Assembly (NCBI GenBank): GCA_910575665.1
Contig: CAJTFB010000007.1
Location: 1-64,000, forward strand
Direction: 5' to 3'
From: Eubacteriaceae bacterium
GTDB lineage: Bacteria; Bacillota; Clostridia; Lachnospirales; Lachnospiraceae
DNA length: 64,000 bases
Part shown: piece by piece, positions 32,297-42,039 of the stretch
How positions within the stretch are numbered: the first letter of the stretch is position 1
Layout: the number at the start of each line of letters is the position of its first letter
The notes under the pieces: model-generated
What the model saw: the letters and a program-made list of their open reading frames with translations, nothing else
The model's database searches: none
What the model was told of the DNA's origin: nothing
Made by a program: the position numbers and the translations under genes

Positions 32297-32325
32297 ATTA
32301 TACAAAAGAAGAGGATGTAACGGTT

Positions 32326-33666
32326 ATGAATCATTCATTATATCAGCTATGTTGGATCTTTGTCGTTTATTCTTTTATCGGCTGGTGTGCCGGCGTCATC
32401 GTTAATGCAGTACAGAAGAGAAAGTTTATCAACACGGGGTTTATGTCCCTGACCTTTTGTCCAGCCTATGGTCTGGGTGCTGTGTTATATTCTATCTTCC
32501 TTACGGAACTTAGGGGAAACTGGTTATTTTTATTTGTGGCTGGCGCAGTGGTGGGAGCGGTGCAGTGTATTCTGACAGGTGTTGTGCTACAGCGGATCTT
32601 TCACCGACGATGGTGGGATTACAGCAAAAAAAGGTTTCAGTTTGACGGATATCTGCATATCGGACATCTGATCGCTTTTGGAGCCTCTGCTTTGTTTATT
32701 TTCTGGGTTGGGAATCCACTAATTTTTCTGGTTTTGTCCTGGATGCCAAAATTCATCGGTCATATTTTCTTGTTAGGAATTCTTGGCATTATGCTTATTG
32801 ACTGTATTGTGTCCAGTGTGGCTGTCCTTCAGCTGAAGATCCGCCTGCGCCCTATGGAGCAGTTCACGGAAAGTATGCAGAAAGTGACAAATGAATTGGG
32901 CGACGCACTGACTGTACGGATCCAGAGACGTATGCTGCGGGCGTATCCCAATCTGGAGTCAGAAAAGTCCAGGGAACCGGAGCGGACAAAGCAAAAACCA
33001 GTTGCCTTTGCAAGGGGATGTTGTTTTTATAAACTGGTGTGGCTTTTTCTCATAGGGGCATTTCTCGGAGATATTGTGGAGACCATATTCTGCTATCTTA
33101 CGGATGGGGTGTGGATGAGCCGGAGCAGTGTTGTATATGGACCATTTAGTTTTGTCTGGGGAATTGCCTGTGCCCTGCTGACGGGACTTCTTTATAAATA
33201 CAAAGATAAAAACGACCGATATATGTTTTTTGCCGGAACCGTGCTGGGGGGCACATACGAATATATGTGCAGTGTTTTCACTGAAATCGTATTTGGAACC
33301 GTATTCTGGGATTACAGTGATATTCCTTTTAATCTGGGAGGAAGGATCAATCTGCTCTATTGCTTTTTCTGGGGAATTGCTGCTGTGGTCTGGTTCAAAG
33401 GGATCTATCCAAAGCTCTCTGCGCTGATTGAGAAAATCCCCCAAAGGACAGGAATCGTTATTACCTGGCTGTGTATTGGCTTTATGTTAATAAATGCAGC
33501 ATTGTCTGGGATGGCGCTGTCAAGATATGACGAAAGGCAGAGGGAGGACATCGTTCAGCAGACAGAGGAGCCGGATTCACTGAGTCGTTTTCTGGATAAG
33601 CATTTTCCCGATGAAAGAATGGAACGGATCTATCCAAATGCGAAAACGGTAAAAGAAGGAAGATAG
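32326..33666 (+). CDS. Polytopic membrane protein with two PF06541-like repeats (putative ABC-transporter type IV)
   Basis: Membrane protein of 446 aa. Two related hydrophobic modules are visible: residues about 1-165 (WIFVVYSFIGWCAGVIVNAV...KFINTGFMSLTFCPAYGLGAV) and about 235-400 (WLFLIGAFLGDIVETIFCYLTDGVWMSRSSVVYGPFSFVWGIA). This is the CmpB/YvaZ-like family of unknown function, here as a tandem fusion. A charged linker (residues 195-230) and a charged tail lie in the cytoplasm. GAAGAGG precedes the ATG. No ATP-binding partner is adjacent. Confidence 0.78.
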   Translation: MNHSLYQLCWIFVVYSFIGWCAGVIVNAVQKRKFINTGFMSLTFCPAYGLGAVLYSIFLTELRGNWLFLFVAGAVVGAVQCILTGVVLQRIFHRRWWDYSKKRFQFDGYLHIGHLIAFGASALFIFWVGNPLIFLVLSWMPKFIGHIFLLGILGIMLIDCIVSSVAVLQLKIRLRPMEQFTESMQKVTNELGDALTVRIQRRMLRAYPNLESEKSREPERTKQKPVAFARGCCFYKLVWLFLIGAFLGDIVETIFCYLTDGVWMSRSSVVYGPFSFVWGIACALLTGLLYKYKDKNDRYMFFAGTVLGGTYEYMCSVFTEIVFGTVFWDYSDIPFNLGGRINLLYCFFWGIAAVVWFKGIYPKLSALIEKIPQRTGIVITWLCIGFMLINAALSGMALSRYDERQREDIVQQTEEPDSLSRFLDKHFPDERMERIYPNAKTVKEGR

Positions 33667-33698
33667 AACTATTTTGAATGAAAAAGGGGAGTGTGAGC

Positions 33699-35048
33699 TT
33701 GAAATCTTTTACATGTACACCATTACAGAAAAATCAAAGATATGAAGTAACTGTGCCGGGTTCTAAGAGCATTACGAACCGGGCGCTTCTTTTGGGAGCG
33801 TTGAGCAGCGGGAAAACTGTCTTAAAGGGCGTTCTTTTCAGTGACGATTCCAGAGTGTTCATGCAGGCGCTGAAAGAGATCGGTTTTTTTGTGGATATTC
33901 AGGAAGAGGAAAAGAGGGTGATCATTGAGGGGATGGGAGGAAGGATTCCGGGGGACGGGGCACAGGAAAGAAGAGTGTACGTGGGGAGCGCGGGAACTGC
34001 TGCCAGGTTTCTCACAGCGATGCTGGCACTGTCCGGAGGGAAATTTCTGGTGGAGTCTTCGGAACAGATGAGGGCAAGACCGATGAAGCCCCTGCTTCTG
34101 GCGCTGGAAGAGCTGGGGACAGAGTTTGAATATTTGGAGGAACCTTATGCTTTTCCTTTCCGCATCTTGAGGAGGAGATCCCAGGGAGATTCAGCGCCGA
34201 CAGAGAGTTCCCCCAGGGTAGACCTGAATATTGATCAGAGCAGCCAATTTTTGAGTGCCCTGCTTTTGAGCGGCGTGATGTGTGCTGGTGGGCTGACAAT
34301 TCGTCTGACAGGAACAAGGAGTGCCAAGGCTTATGTGAATATCTCCATGAAGATGATGGCAGAGTTTGGCTGTGAGGTGGAGCAGATCGAGGAAGATACC
34401 TATCGTGTGCTTCCTGGGCAGCAGTACCAGGCAAGGGAATATCAGGTGGAGCCGGATGTATCCGCGGCTTGCTATTTTTATGCCATAGCGGCAGTGACGG
34501 AGAGTGAAGTGAAGGTAAAGCACGTACACAGTAGTACCACCCAAGGAGATATCCGCTTCCTGGAGGTACTACAGCAGATGGGTTGCTGGCAGAGAGAAGA
34601 AGAGGACGGCATCGTCGTAGTTGGTGCTCCATTAAAAGGGGTTCATGTGGATATGGGGGACTTTTCCGATCAGACCATGACGCTGGCAGCCATCGCTCCC
34701 TTCGCTGAGGGGGATACGGTCATCGATGGTGTAGGGCATATCCGGGGACAGGAGTCTGACCGGATCCGGGGCATCGTCACGGAGCTTGGCAGGATGGGGA
34801 TCCAGTGTGCGGAGAGACAGGATGGGCTAACGATCCATCCCGGTGAAGTCCGGCCGACGATGGTCAAAACCTATGAGGATCACCGGATGGCGATGGCATT
34901 TGCTGTCACCGGATGCGGGGCTGCTGGGATCGTTATAGACGATCCAGGGTGCTGTCGCAAAACCTTTGAAAATTATTTTGAAGTGTTGACAAGTCTTAAT
35001 TTAACAACTAATATAAAGAATGACAGAAACAAGTTGTTAGTAAAATGA
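33699..35048 (+). CDS. aroA: 3-phosphoshikimate 1-carboxyvinyltransferase (EPSP synthase)
   Basis: Shikimate-pathway enzyme that joins phosphoenolpyruvate to shikimate 3-phosphate. Key segments are VPGSKSITNRALLLGAL, GSAGTAARFLTAMLAL, SEQMRARPMKPLL, the internal SSQFLSALLLSG, and KTYEDHRMAMAFAV. The frame is open from ATG 33678, but that codon lacks a ribosome binding site; AGGGGAG lies 8 nt before TTG 33699, giving 449 aa. It is a little longer than usual (about 430) because of an insertion near residue 165 (RRRSQGDSAPTESSPR). argS follows at once; aroD-aroK lies further downstream. Confidence 0.94.
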   Translation: MKSFTCTPLQKNQRYEVTVPGSKSITNRALLLGALSSGKTVLKGVLFSDDSRVFMQALKEIGFFVDIQEEEKRVIIEGMGGRIPGDGAQERRVYVGSAGTAARFLTAMLALSGGKFLVESSEQMRARPMKPLLLALEELGTEFEYLEEPYAFPFRILRRRSQGDSAPTESSPRVDLNIDQSSQFLSALLLSGVMCAGGLTIRLTGTRSAKAYVNISMKMMAEFGCEVEQIEEDTYRVLPGQQYQAREYQVEPDVSAACYFYAIAAVTESEVKVKHVHSSTTQGDIRFLEVLQQMGCWQREEEDGIVVVGAPLKGVHVDMGDFSDQTMTLAAIAPFAEGDTVIDGVGHIRGQESDRIRGIVTELGRMGIQCAERQDGLTIHPGEVRPTMVKTYEDHRMAMAFAVTGCGAAGIVIDDPGCCRKTFENYFEVLTSLNLTTNIKNDRNKLLVK

Positions 35049-35060
35049 ATGGAGAGTAGT

Positions 35061-36839
35061 ATGAAAAAGTTGACCGAACAATTAGAAGAGATTGTAAAAG
35101 CCGGCTTTGAGCGGGCAGGTTATGATAAAAAGTACGGATTTATCAGTGTTTCCAATCGTCCCGATCTGTGCCAGTACCAGTGCAATGGTGCCATGGCGGC
35201 GGCGAAGGAGTATCACAAAGCACCGATTCAGATCGCTGGGGATGTGGTGGAAGGATTAAGAGAGAATTCTGCCTTTGAAAAGATTGAAGCAGTCAACCCT
35301 GGTTTCATAAATATAACAGTAAGTGGAGAATTGCTGAGACAGGCTGGTGTTCAGATGATGACACAGGAGCGGTTTGGTCTTGAGAGGTCAGCGGAGCCCA
35401 GATCCGTGGTGATTGATTACGGTGGGCCGAATGTAGCGAAGCCCCTTCATGTGGGGCATCTCCGTTCTGCTATCATCGGAGAGAGCATCAAGAGGATTTA
35501 CCGTTTTATGGGAGATCATATCCTGGGTGATGTGCATCTCGGTGACTGGGGTCTTCAGATCGGTCTGATCATCACAGAGCTGAAAAAGCGTCAGCCGGAG
35601 CTTACGTATTTTGATGAGAGCTTTGAAGGGGAATATCCGGAGGAAGCGCCTTTTACGATATCGGATTTGGAAGAGATCTATCCCTATGCCAGCGGGTATT
35701 CCAAGGAACACGAGGATTATCTGGTTGAGGCGCAGGAAGCGACGGTAAGCCTTCAAGAGGGTGTCCGGGGATACCGTGCCCTCTACGATCATATTCTGAA
35801 CGTATCCATTGTAGATCTAAAGAAAAATTATGACAAGTTAAATGTTGAATTTGATCTGTGGAAAAAGGAGAGCGATGCCCAGCCTTATATCCCGGATATG
35901 GTGGAAAAGATGAAGGCAGATGGTCTTGCCTATATGAGTGAGGGAGCGCTGGTGGTGGACGTCACAGAAGAGGGCGACAAAAAAGAGCTTCCACCATGTA
36001 TCATCCTGAAATCCAATGGGGCTTCTTTGTATTCCACCACAGATCTGGCGACTATCGTGGAGCGGGAGAAGCTGTTCGCTCCAGATGAGATCATTTATCT
36101 GGCGGATAAACGTCAGACCATGCATTTTACCCAGGTGTTCCGTGTGGCGAAGAAGGCAGGGCTCACTGGTGATGACACGGAGCTTGCATTTATCGGCTTT
36201 GGCACGATGAACGGTAAGGATGGAAAGCCTTTTAAGACGAGGGATGGCGGGGTTCTGCGATTAGAGACACTGCGAGAGGATACCAGTGCAGAAGTGTATA
36301 AAAAGATCCAGGAAAACCGTGATTATGAGGAGGCAGAGGCGAGGGAGATCGCAGAAAAGGTCGGTCTCGCGGCGATTAAGTACGGAGATCTGTCCAATCA
36401 GGCGTCCAAGGATTATATATTTGACATGGAGCGTTTTACCTCCTTTGAAGGAAATACAGGGCCATATATTCTTTACACTATCGTCCGCATCAAATCGCTG
36501 CTGGCCAAATATGAACAGGCAGGGGGGACGGTATCCCCCACAGGTGAATCGGAGAAACTTTTGGCGCCGGTTCAGGACAGCGAAACTGGCTTATATCTGA
36601 CACTGTGCAAATTTGCAGATACGATGGAAGCTGCCTACAGCGAGAGGGCGCCTCATAAGATCTGCCAGTTTGTCTATGAACTGAGTGAGAGTTTTAATCG
36701 TTTTTATCATGAAAATAAGATTCTGGCCAATGAAGATGAAGAAAGAAAGGCTTCCTATATTCAGCTGCTTGTGCTGGTGAAAAATGTACTAGAACAATGT
36801 ATTGAATTGCTCGGTTTCAGCGCACCAGACCGGATGTAA
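35061..36839 (+). CDS. argS: Arginyl-tRNA synthetase
   Basis: Class I synthetase of 592 aa. The N-terminal Add-1-like region is followed by the HIGH-type motif in GGPNVAKPLHVGHLRSAIIGE. The catalytic core includes YSTTDLATIVER and LAFIGFGTMNGKDGKPFKTRDGG, and the C-terminal DALR anticodon domain ends LLGFSAPDRM. As is usual for ArgRS, a strict KMSKS is absent. GGAG at 35051-35054 makes ATG 35061 the better start. It follows aroA without a gap. Confidence 0.96.
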   Translation: MKKLTEQLEEIVKAGFERAGYDKKYGFISVSNRPDLCQYQCNGAMAAAKEYHKAPIQIAGDVVEGLRENSAFEKIEAVNPGFINITVSGELLRQAGVQMMTQERFGLERSAEPRSVVIDYGGPNVAKPLHVGHLRSAIIGESIKRIYRFMGDHILGDVHLGDWGLQIGLIITELKKRQPELTYFDESFEGEYPEEAPFTISDLEEIYPYASGYSKEHEDYLVEAQEATVSLQEGVRGYRALYDHILNVSIVDLKKNYDKLNVEFDLWKKESDAQPYIPDMVEKMKADGLAYMSEGALVVDVTEEGDKKELPPCIILKSNGASLYSTTDLATIVEREKLFAPDEIIYLADKRQTMHFTQVFRVAKKAGLTGDDTELAFIGFGTMNGKDGKPFKTRDGGVLRLETLREDTSAEVYKKIQENRDYEEAEAREIAEKVGLAAIKYGDLSNQASKDYIFDMERFTSFEGNTGPYILYTIVRIKSLLAKYEQAGGTVSPTGESEKLLAPVQDSETGLYLTLCKFADTMEAAYSERAPHKICQFVYELSESFNRFYHENKILANEDEERKASYIQLLVLVKNVLEQCIELLGFSAPDRM

Positions 36840-36888
36840 CCCGGCGGTCAAATGAATATTACTAAGATGGAAGAAATGGGGGAATAGG

Positions 36889-38220
36889 ATGTATCGGGAC
36901 GTGTCAAGATTAATCATGTATGGAAATATCAGCAGGGATTCGGTGTTGATGAAGCTAAGCGAGATCTTTAAGAAGATTTCAGAAGACAGTGAGATATATG
37001 CTGGCAGAGAAACTTACGTGAGGGAGATGTATGACCAGGTTTATCGGCTTCTGGATATCGCCACCAGATACGGTTTCGATAACAACTTGTGGCAGTGTTA
37101 TATCGCATATCTGCTTGCTGTCAATGAAAATCCCTTTAGTGTGATCTGCGAGAAAGTGGGGGTGGATCACGAAAAGGAGGATTCTGCCAGCGTGAACCGG
37201 ATTGTAAAACAGGATATGCAGTGCTTTTACCATTTGTTCCATTATGATTTTTCAGAAGTGGAGGAACTTCTGGAGGTAGAGTGTTTTTCTATTCTGACCA
37301 GTTACCGCTCGATGGCGAAGGATGAAAATACCTACAATAAAAGTGTCAGCGAGAAGGTGAAGGAACTGGCGAGGGAGCTTTCTGATGCCCCAGATGGGGA
37401 TGGATTTTTTCGGGTTCTGACGGATTTCTATAAAAAATACGGCGTAGGTAAATTCGGATTGAATAAAGCGTTCCGGGTGAAACACGATGAGTCCGGTGAG
37501 ATGGTGCTGGCACCCATCACCCATACCAGTGAGGTGACATTGTCCCATCTGGTGGGGTATGAGATCCAGAAACAGAAGCTTATCGATAATACAGAAGCCT
37601 TTGTGGAGGGGAGAAAGGCGAATAACTGTCTGCTGTTCGGTGACAGCGGCACTGGAAAATCCACCTGCATCAAGGCGGTTCTCAATCAATATTATGACCG
37701 TGGGCTCCGGCTGATCGAGATTTACAAGCATCAGCTTCAGGATCTCTCTGGTATTATCGAGCAGGTGAAGAACCGAAATTATAAATTTATAATATATATG
37801 GATGATCTCTCTTTTGAAGAATTTGAGATTGAATACAAATACTTGAAGGCAGTGATCGAGGGTGGGATGGAGGTGCGCCCGGACAATGTGCTGATCTATG
37901 CGACCTCAAACCGCCGTCACCTGATCCGGGAGACCTGGAGCGACCGCTCGGATATGTCCAGGGATGAGCTCCATCACTCGGATACAATGCAGGAAAAACT
38001 TTCCCTGGCGGCCCGTTTTGGCGTAACTATCAATTTTTCCAGCCCGTCGAAAAAAGAGTTTGAGGAGATCGTCCTGGGGCTGGCAGCGGAGCACCCGGAT
38101 ATCCGCCTTACCAATGAGGAACTGCTGATGAAGGCGAATGCCTGGAGCGTGAGAAACGGCGGTTATTCTGGAAGAGTGGCGGAGCAGTTTATCACTTATT
38201 TAAAATCCGTAAAAGCTTAG
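36889..38220 (+). CDS. DUF815-family AAA ATPase
   Basis: Protein of 443 aa. The N-terminal 200 residues are helical and unassigned. The ATPase core starts near LVGYEIQKQKLIDNTEAFVEG and has Walker A GDSGTGKST, Walker B-like FIIYMDDLSFE, sensor region VLIYATSNRRHLI and an arginine-finger-like SDRSDMS segment. This is the DUF815 (COG2607) family, whose role is still unknown; it is widespread in Firmicutes. GGGGGAATAGG precedes the ATG. It is followed closely by yqeG. Confidence 0.9.
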   Translation: MYRDVSRLIMYGNISRDSVLMKLSEIFKKISEDSEIYAGRETYVREMYDQVYRLLDIATRYGFDNNLWQCYIAYLLAVNENPFSVICEKVGVDHEKEDSASVNRIVKQDMQCFYHLFHYDFSEVEELLEVECFSILTSYRSMAKDENTYNKSVSEKVKELARELSDAPDGDGFFRVLTDFYKKYGVGKFGLNKAFRVKHDESGEMVLAPITHTSEVTLSHLVGYEIQKQKLIDNTEAFVEGRKANNCLLFGDSGTGKSTCIKAVLNQYYDRGLRLIEIYKHQLQDLSGIIEQVKNRNYKFIIYMDDLSFEEFEIEYKYLKAVIEGGMEVRPDNVLIYATSNRRHLIRETWSDRSDMSRDELHHSDTMQEKLSLAARFGVTINFSSPSKKEFEEIVLGLAAEHPDIRLTNEELLMKANAWSVRNGGYSGRVAEQFITYLKSVKA

Positions 38221-38234
38221 AAAGGAAATTATAA

Positions 38235-38771
38235 ATGTTCGAGAGATTTTTCCCAGATGAGTCGGTATCATCCACTTATGATATTGATTTTCAGAGTTTG
38301 TATGAGGAAGGATACCGGGGAATCCTGTTTGATATTGACAATACCCTGGTGGAACATGGAAAGGGCGCCAGCGACCAGGCGCTGGATCTGTTCCGCCGGC
38401 TGGAGGAGATGGGATTTCAGTGCTGTCTGATCTCCAACAATAAAAAACAGCGGGTCAGCAGTTTTAACGAAAAGATTGGCGCCCATATGATCTTCAACGC
38501 CCATAAACCCAGAAGAAAAGGCTATCGCGAGGCCATGGAGATGATGGGGACGAACAAAGAAAACACGCTTTTTGTGGGGGATCAGCTCTTTACGGATATA
38601 TGGGGGGCAAAACGCATCGGGATACGGAATATTCTGGTGAAACCCATCAATAAAAACGAGGAGATCCAGATCGTTCTTAAACGGTATTTGGAAAAAATTA
38701 TATTAAAAGAATATCGTCAGAAAAAGAAGGACAGAAAAAATGAAAAGAATGGAAAAAATATTACTTGCTAG
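38235..38771 (+). CDS. yqeG: YqeG-family HAD phosphatase
   Basis: HAD superfamily (subclass IIIA) phosphatase of 178 aa. Motif I is LFDIDNTLVEHG with the nucleophile Asp; motif II is LISNNKKQR; the lysine is in HKPRRKGYREAMEMM; motif IV is FVGDQLFTDIWGAKRIG. The family may act on phosphatidylglycerophosphate or related phosphoesters. GAAAGGAAAT precedes the ATG. Its last 32 nt overlap the next gene. Confidence 0.9.
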   Translation: MFERFFPDESVSSTYDIDFQSLYEEGYRGILFDIDNTLVEHGKGASDQALDLFRRLEEMGFQCCLISNNKKQRVSSFNEKIGAHMIFNAHKPRRKGYREAMEMMGTNKENTLFVGDQLFTDIWGAKRIGIRNILVKPINKNEEIQIVLKRYLEKIILKEYRQKKKDRKNEKNGKNITC

Positions 38772-39846
38772 GCAGCTGGACGGTATACTGGTCAGCTCAT
38801 CGGCGAATATGAGAAGTTCCGTCGGGTTCCGGGGAGAGGGGATTATTTTTGTTTCCAGGAACAGACCGCTGGTGTTTACGGACTCCCGCTACACCATCGC
38901 GGCGAAGGAGGAATGTCCGGAAGCGGATGTGATCCAATATAAAAAAAATATCTATGAGAGCTGGCTCACGGAGCTGCTGGAACGTCTGGGCAGGGAGGCA
39001 GTGGTAGGGATGTCCATCGGATTTGAAGATGAGACCATGACGGTTCAGACTTATCAGACGATACATGCACTTTTAAAAAAGCATGAGCTGGAAAATATGA
39101 CATTAGTGCCTCTCCATAAACAACTGGATCAGCTCCGTCAGGTGAAGACGGAACAGGAACTTTTGGATATAGAGAAGGCAGAGCAGATCGGCGACAGCGC
39201 ATTTGCCCGGATCGTTGATAAGATCAGGGATAGCCGGAGCCAGGGAGTAAACATTACGGAAAAACAGGTGGCGGCATATCTGGAGTTTTACATGAAAGAA
39301 ATGGGGGCAGAGGGCACCAGTTTTGACACTATCGCTGCCAGCGGAATCCATTCTTCTATGCCCCATGCTATACCCACTGACAAGGTGCTAGAAGAAGGGG
39401 ATTTTCTGACGATGGATTTTGGATGTCGAGTAAACGGATACTGCTCGGACATGACCCGCACGGTGGTGATAGGTAAAGCAGGCGAACGACAGAGAGAGAT
39501 CTATGATGTGGTACTGCGGGCACAGACAGCGGCGATCCAGGCGGTGAAGCCGGGGATAAAAGGCTGTGAGGTAGACGCGGTGGCGAGGAATATCATCCGG
39601 GAGGCAGGCTATGGAGACTGCTTTGGCCACAGCCTGGGTCATAGTGTGGGATTGATGATCCATGAGACGCCATGTTTTTCACCGAAAGATGAAACGGTTC
39701 TGGAGCCGGGGATGGTCATCACCGTAGAGCCGGGGATCTATGTGGAAGGTTTTGGGGGCGTGAGGATCGAGGATGTGGTGGCGGTCACAGAGGACGGTTG
39801 CCGGAATTTGACCCATTCTCCCAAGGGATTGATGGAACTGACATAA
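38740..39846 (+). CDS. Xaa-Pro aminopeptidase-like M24 metallopeptidase
   Basis: Creatinase/prolidase-fold peptidase of 368 aa. An N-terminal creatinase domain is followed by the pita-bread domain with all five metal ligands: D in DFGCRVNGYC, D in SDMTRTVV, H in GHSLGHSVGLMIHE, E in TVEPGIYVEG and E in GVRIEDVV. It probably removes N-terminal residues before proline. AAGGA lies 8 nt before ATG 38740, inside yqeG, so the genes are coupled. Confidence 0.92.
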   Translation: MKRMEKILLARQLDGILVSSSANMRSSVGFRGEGIIFVSRNRPLVFTDSRYTIAAKEECPEADVIQYKKNIYESWLTELLERLGREAVVGMSIGFEDETMTVQTYQTIHALLKKHELENMTLVPLHKQLDQLRQVKTEQELLDIEKAEQIGDSAFARIVDKIRDSRSQGVNITEKQVAAYLEFYMKEMGAEGTSFDTIAASGIHSSMPHAIPTDKVLEEGDFLTMDFGCRVNGYCSDMTRTVVIGKAGERQREIYDVVLRAQTAAIQAVKPGIKGCEVDAVARNIIREAGYGDCFGHSLGHSVGLMIHETPCFSPKDETVLEPGMVITVEPGIYVEGFGGVRIEDVVAVTEDGCRNLTHSPKGLMELT

Positions 39847-39869
39847 TTGGAGAAAGAGAGATAGACAGG

Positions 39870-41102
39870 ATGAGGCGACCAGGGATCTGTATTCCAATCA
39901 CGGATACAACAAGAGACAGGATAATTCAGCGGGCAAAAGAGTTTGCGGTTCTGCCGGCGGAGCTGGTGGAATGGAGGGTGGATTTTTTTGCCGGATATGA
40001 AAAGGAAATAATCAGTGTATTGAGAGAACTCCGAGAGGTTCTCCGGGAGAAGAAACTTATCGTTACTTTGAGGACAGTACAGGAGGGCGGCGAGGAAAAC
40101 GGGAGTCGTTTTGGCTACACCGCCCTGTTAAGTGATGTGGCGGCAAGTGGTCTTGCGGATTATGTGGATGTGGAGATCCACAGGGACCCCGATGCGGTGC
40201 AAGCCGTGATCCGGGCAGCAGAACAGAGCGGTACCAAAATTATCGGATCTTTTCATGATTTTACACAAACTCCTTCCGAAGAAGAGATCCTACATATTTT
40301 GGAGGAGGCAAGGACTTGTGGTGCAGACATAGGAAAAGTTGCATGCATGCCTTCTACAGAAGTAGAATGTGGGCGTGTGGATGCGGTGCGTCTGCTGGCA
40401 GCGACGGAGCAGATGAAGGAAAAATATCCCGACTTTCCGCTGATCACCATGTGTATGGGAGAGGCAGGAAAAATGACGAGACTGTATGGGGGCCTGTATG
40501 GTTCCGAGGTTTCTTTTGGCTGCGTGGGCAGGGCATCCGCACCGGGACAGATCGAGTTATCTGAAATGAAAGAGGTATTTGACAAACTATATTCTGGCAA
40601 AAGACACATTGCCCTCATCGGTTTTATGGGAGTGGGAAAGTCCACTGTCTCTAGAGCGCTTCATCGTCTCAGCAGAAGGCCGGAAATTGATACCGACCAA
40701 AGGATCGTAAAACAGCAGGGGTGTCCCATCTCTCAGATCTTTGAGGAGAGAGGCGAACTGTATTTTCGGCAGCTGGAGACAGATCTCATCGACGGACTGG
40801 CGACAATGGAGCCGGGGATCATATCCTGTGGTGGTGGTATGGCGCTCCGGGATATCAATGTAAAAAAGCTGCGAGCCATCGGCGAGATTGTATTTTTGAC
40901 AGCAGAGCCAGAGACGATCTATGAGCGAGTGAAGAACAGCACAGATCGCCCCCTTCTTAATGGAAATATGAATGTGCCTTATATCCGGGAGCTCATGGAA
41001 AAGCGCCGCCCATTTTATGAGAAAGCGGCCACTGTCACCGTTTCTACTGACGGAAAGAGTGCGGAACAGATCGCCAGGGAGATCTTGTCAGCCGTTTCAT
41101 AA
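39870..41102 (+). CDS. aroDK: Bifunctional 3-dehydroquinate dehydratase (type I) - shikimate kinase
   Basis: Fusion of two shikimate-pathway enzymes, 410 aa. Residues 1-240 are a type I dehydroquinase: SFHDF supplies the catalytic histidine and IGKVACMP the Schiff-base lysine. Residues about 250-410 are shikimate kinase: P-loop GFMGVGKST, IDTDQRIV, FRQLETDLID, SCGGGMALR and the lid RPLLNGN. The two steps are not consecutive (shikimate dehydrogenase lies between), so the fusion does not channel directly. ATG 39870 is chosen because the frame upstream overlaps the peptidase gene. aroA is 5 kb upstream. Confidence 0.92.
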   Translation: MRRPGICIPITDTTRDRIIQRAKEFAVLPAELVEWRVDFFAGYEKEIISVLRELREVLREKKLIVTLRTVQEGGEENGSRFGYTALLSDVAASGLADYVDVEIHRDPDAVQAVIRAAEQSGTKIIGSFHDFTQTPSEEEILHILEEARTCGADIGKVACMPSTEVECGRVDAVRLLAATEQMKEKYPDFPLITMCMGEAGKMTRLYGGLYGSEVSFGCVGRASAPGQIELSEMKEVFDKLYSGKRHIALIGFMGVGKSTVSRALHRLSRRPEIDTDQRIVKQQGCPISQIFEERGELYFRQLETDLIDGLATMEPGIISCGGGMALRDINVKKLRAIGEIVFLTAEPETIYERVKNSTDRPLLNGNMNVPYIRELMEKRRPFYEKAATVTVSTDGKSAEQIAREILSAVS

Positions 41103-41188
41103 GGCACAGTTGTGGCATGTCATTTTTGATGAGGAAGAAGGTTGAAATAAAGTAGTTGGAAATAAATTGGAAACCGAGAAAATTTCTC

Positions 41189-41217
41189 TTGAAAAATGAT
41201 TCAAAATATAATAGAAT
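41189..41217 (+). promoter_or_regulatory. Probable efp promoter
   Basis: TTGAAA (41189-41194), 17-nt spacer, TAGAAT (41212-41217), about 75 nt before efp. Confidence 0.5.
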
Positions 41218-41293
41218 AGTGCTTAGATGTATTAAATTGTATAGAACGAAATAACAAAAGTATTCTGTACGCAAAAAGCAGGAGGAACTGAAT

Positions 41294-41851
41294 ATGATTT
41301 CAGCAGGAGATTTTAAAAATGGATTGACCATCGAGATAGATGGAACTGTATTTCAGATCATTGAATTTCAGCATGTTAAGCCGGGCAAGGGTGCAGCATT
41401 TGTTCGTACCAAGCTTAAAAATGTTGTAGATGGCGGTGTTGTGGAGAAGACTTTCCGTCCGACAGAAAAATATCCCCAGGCCCACATCGACAAAAAAGAG
41501 ATGCAGTATCTGTACGCAGAGGGTGATATGTATAATTTCATGGATATGGAGACATATGACCAGATCGCGCTGGCAGACGATGCCATCGGCAATGCAATGA
41601 AATTTGTAAAAGAAAATGATATGGTAAAGATGGTATCTTACAAAGGAAATATCTTTTCTGTAGAGCCGCCGATGTTCGCGGAGCTGGAAGTTACAGAGAC
41701 CGAGCCTGGAGTGAAGGGTGATACGGCGACAAACGTGACAAAGCCGGCTACCGTAGAGACGGGAGCACAGGTAAATGTTCCTATCTTTGTAAATCAGGGT
41801 GATGTGATTCAGATCGATACCCGTACCGGAGAGTATTTGAAGAGAATCTGA
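41294..41851 (+). CDS. efp: Elongation factor P
   Basis: Translation factor of 185 aa that rescues ribosomes stalled at polyproline. The KOW-like N-terminal domain has the tip loop [15 protein letters not shown], whose lysine is the modification position in many bacteria. Two OB-like domains follow; the C-terminus has [18 protein letters not shown] precedes the ATG. No modification enzymes are seen nearby. Confidence 0.97.
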   Translation: MISAGDFKNGLTIEIDGTVFQIIEFQHVKPGKGAAFVRTKLKNVVDGGVVEKTFRPTEKYPQAHIDKKEMQYLYAEGDMYNFMDMETYDQIALADDAIGNAMKFVKENDMVKMVSYKGNIFSVEPPMFAELEVTETEPGVKGDTATNVTKPATVETGAQVNVPIFVNQGDVIQIDTRTGEYLKRI

Positions 41852-41919
41852 TGCTTTACAGCAAATAATAATAGGAATTTATCCGGGAAATTAGAATAAT
41901 AGAGAATATGAGTTTTTTT

Positions 41920-41951
41920 CAAGAGGGCTGTAGAACGGCTCTCTTGATTTT
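41920..41951 (+). terminator. Terminator after efp
   Basis: CAAGAGGGC (41920-41928) pairs with GCTCTCTTG (41938-41946), one G-T pair, followed by ATTTT; a T run also precedes it, so it may work in both directions. Confidence 0.6.
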
Positions 41952-42039
41952 GGTTTTAAGGCAAAAATCTAAAAAACCGTATGAAGTGGTTTTTAAAACC
42001 AAATCGTAGAGGATCGTATTTTATTTTGGAGGAGATTTC

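Noticed and set aside
41966-42000. FapR or FabT operator before fabH
   Set aside because: A short AAAAACC/GGTTTTT repeat is present, but it does not match known consensus sites for these regulators well enough to report.
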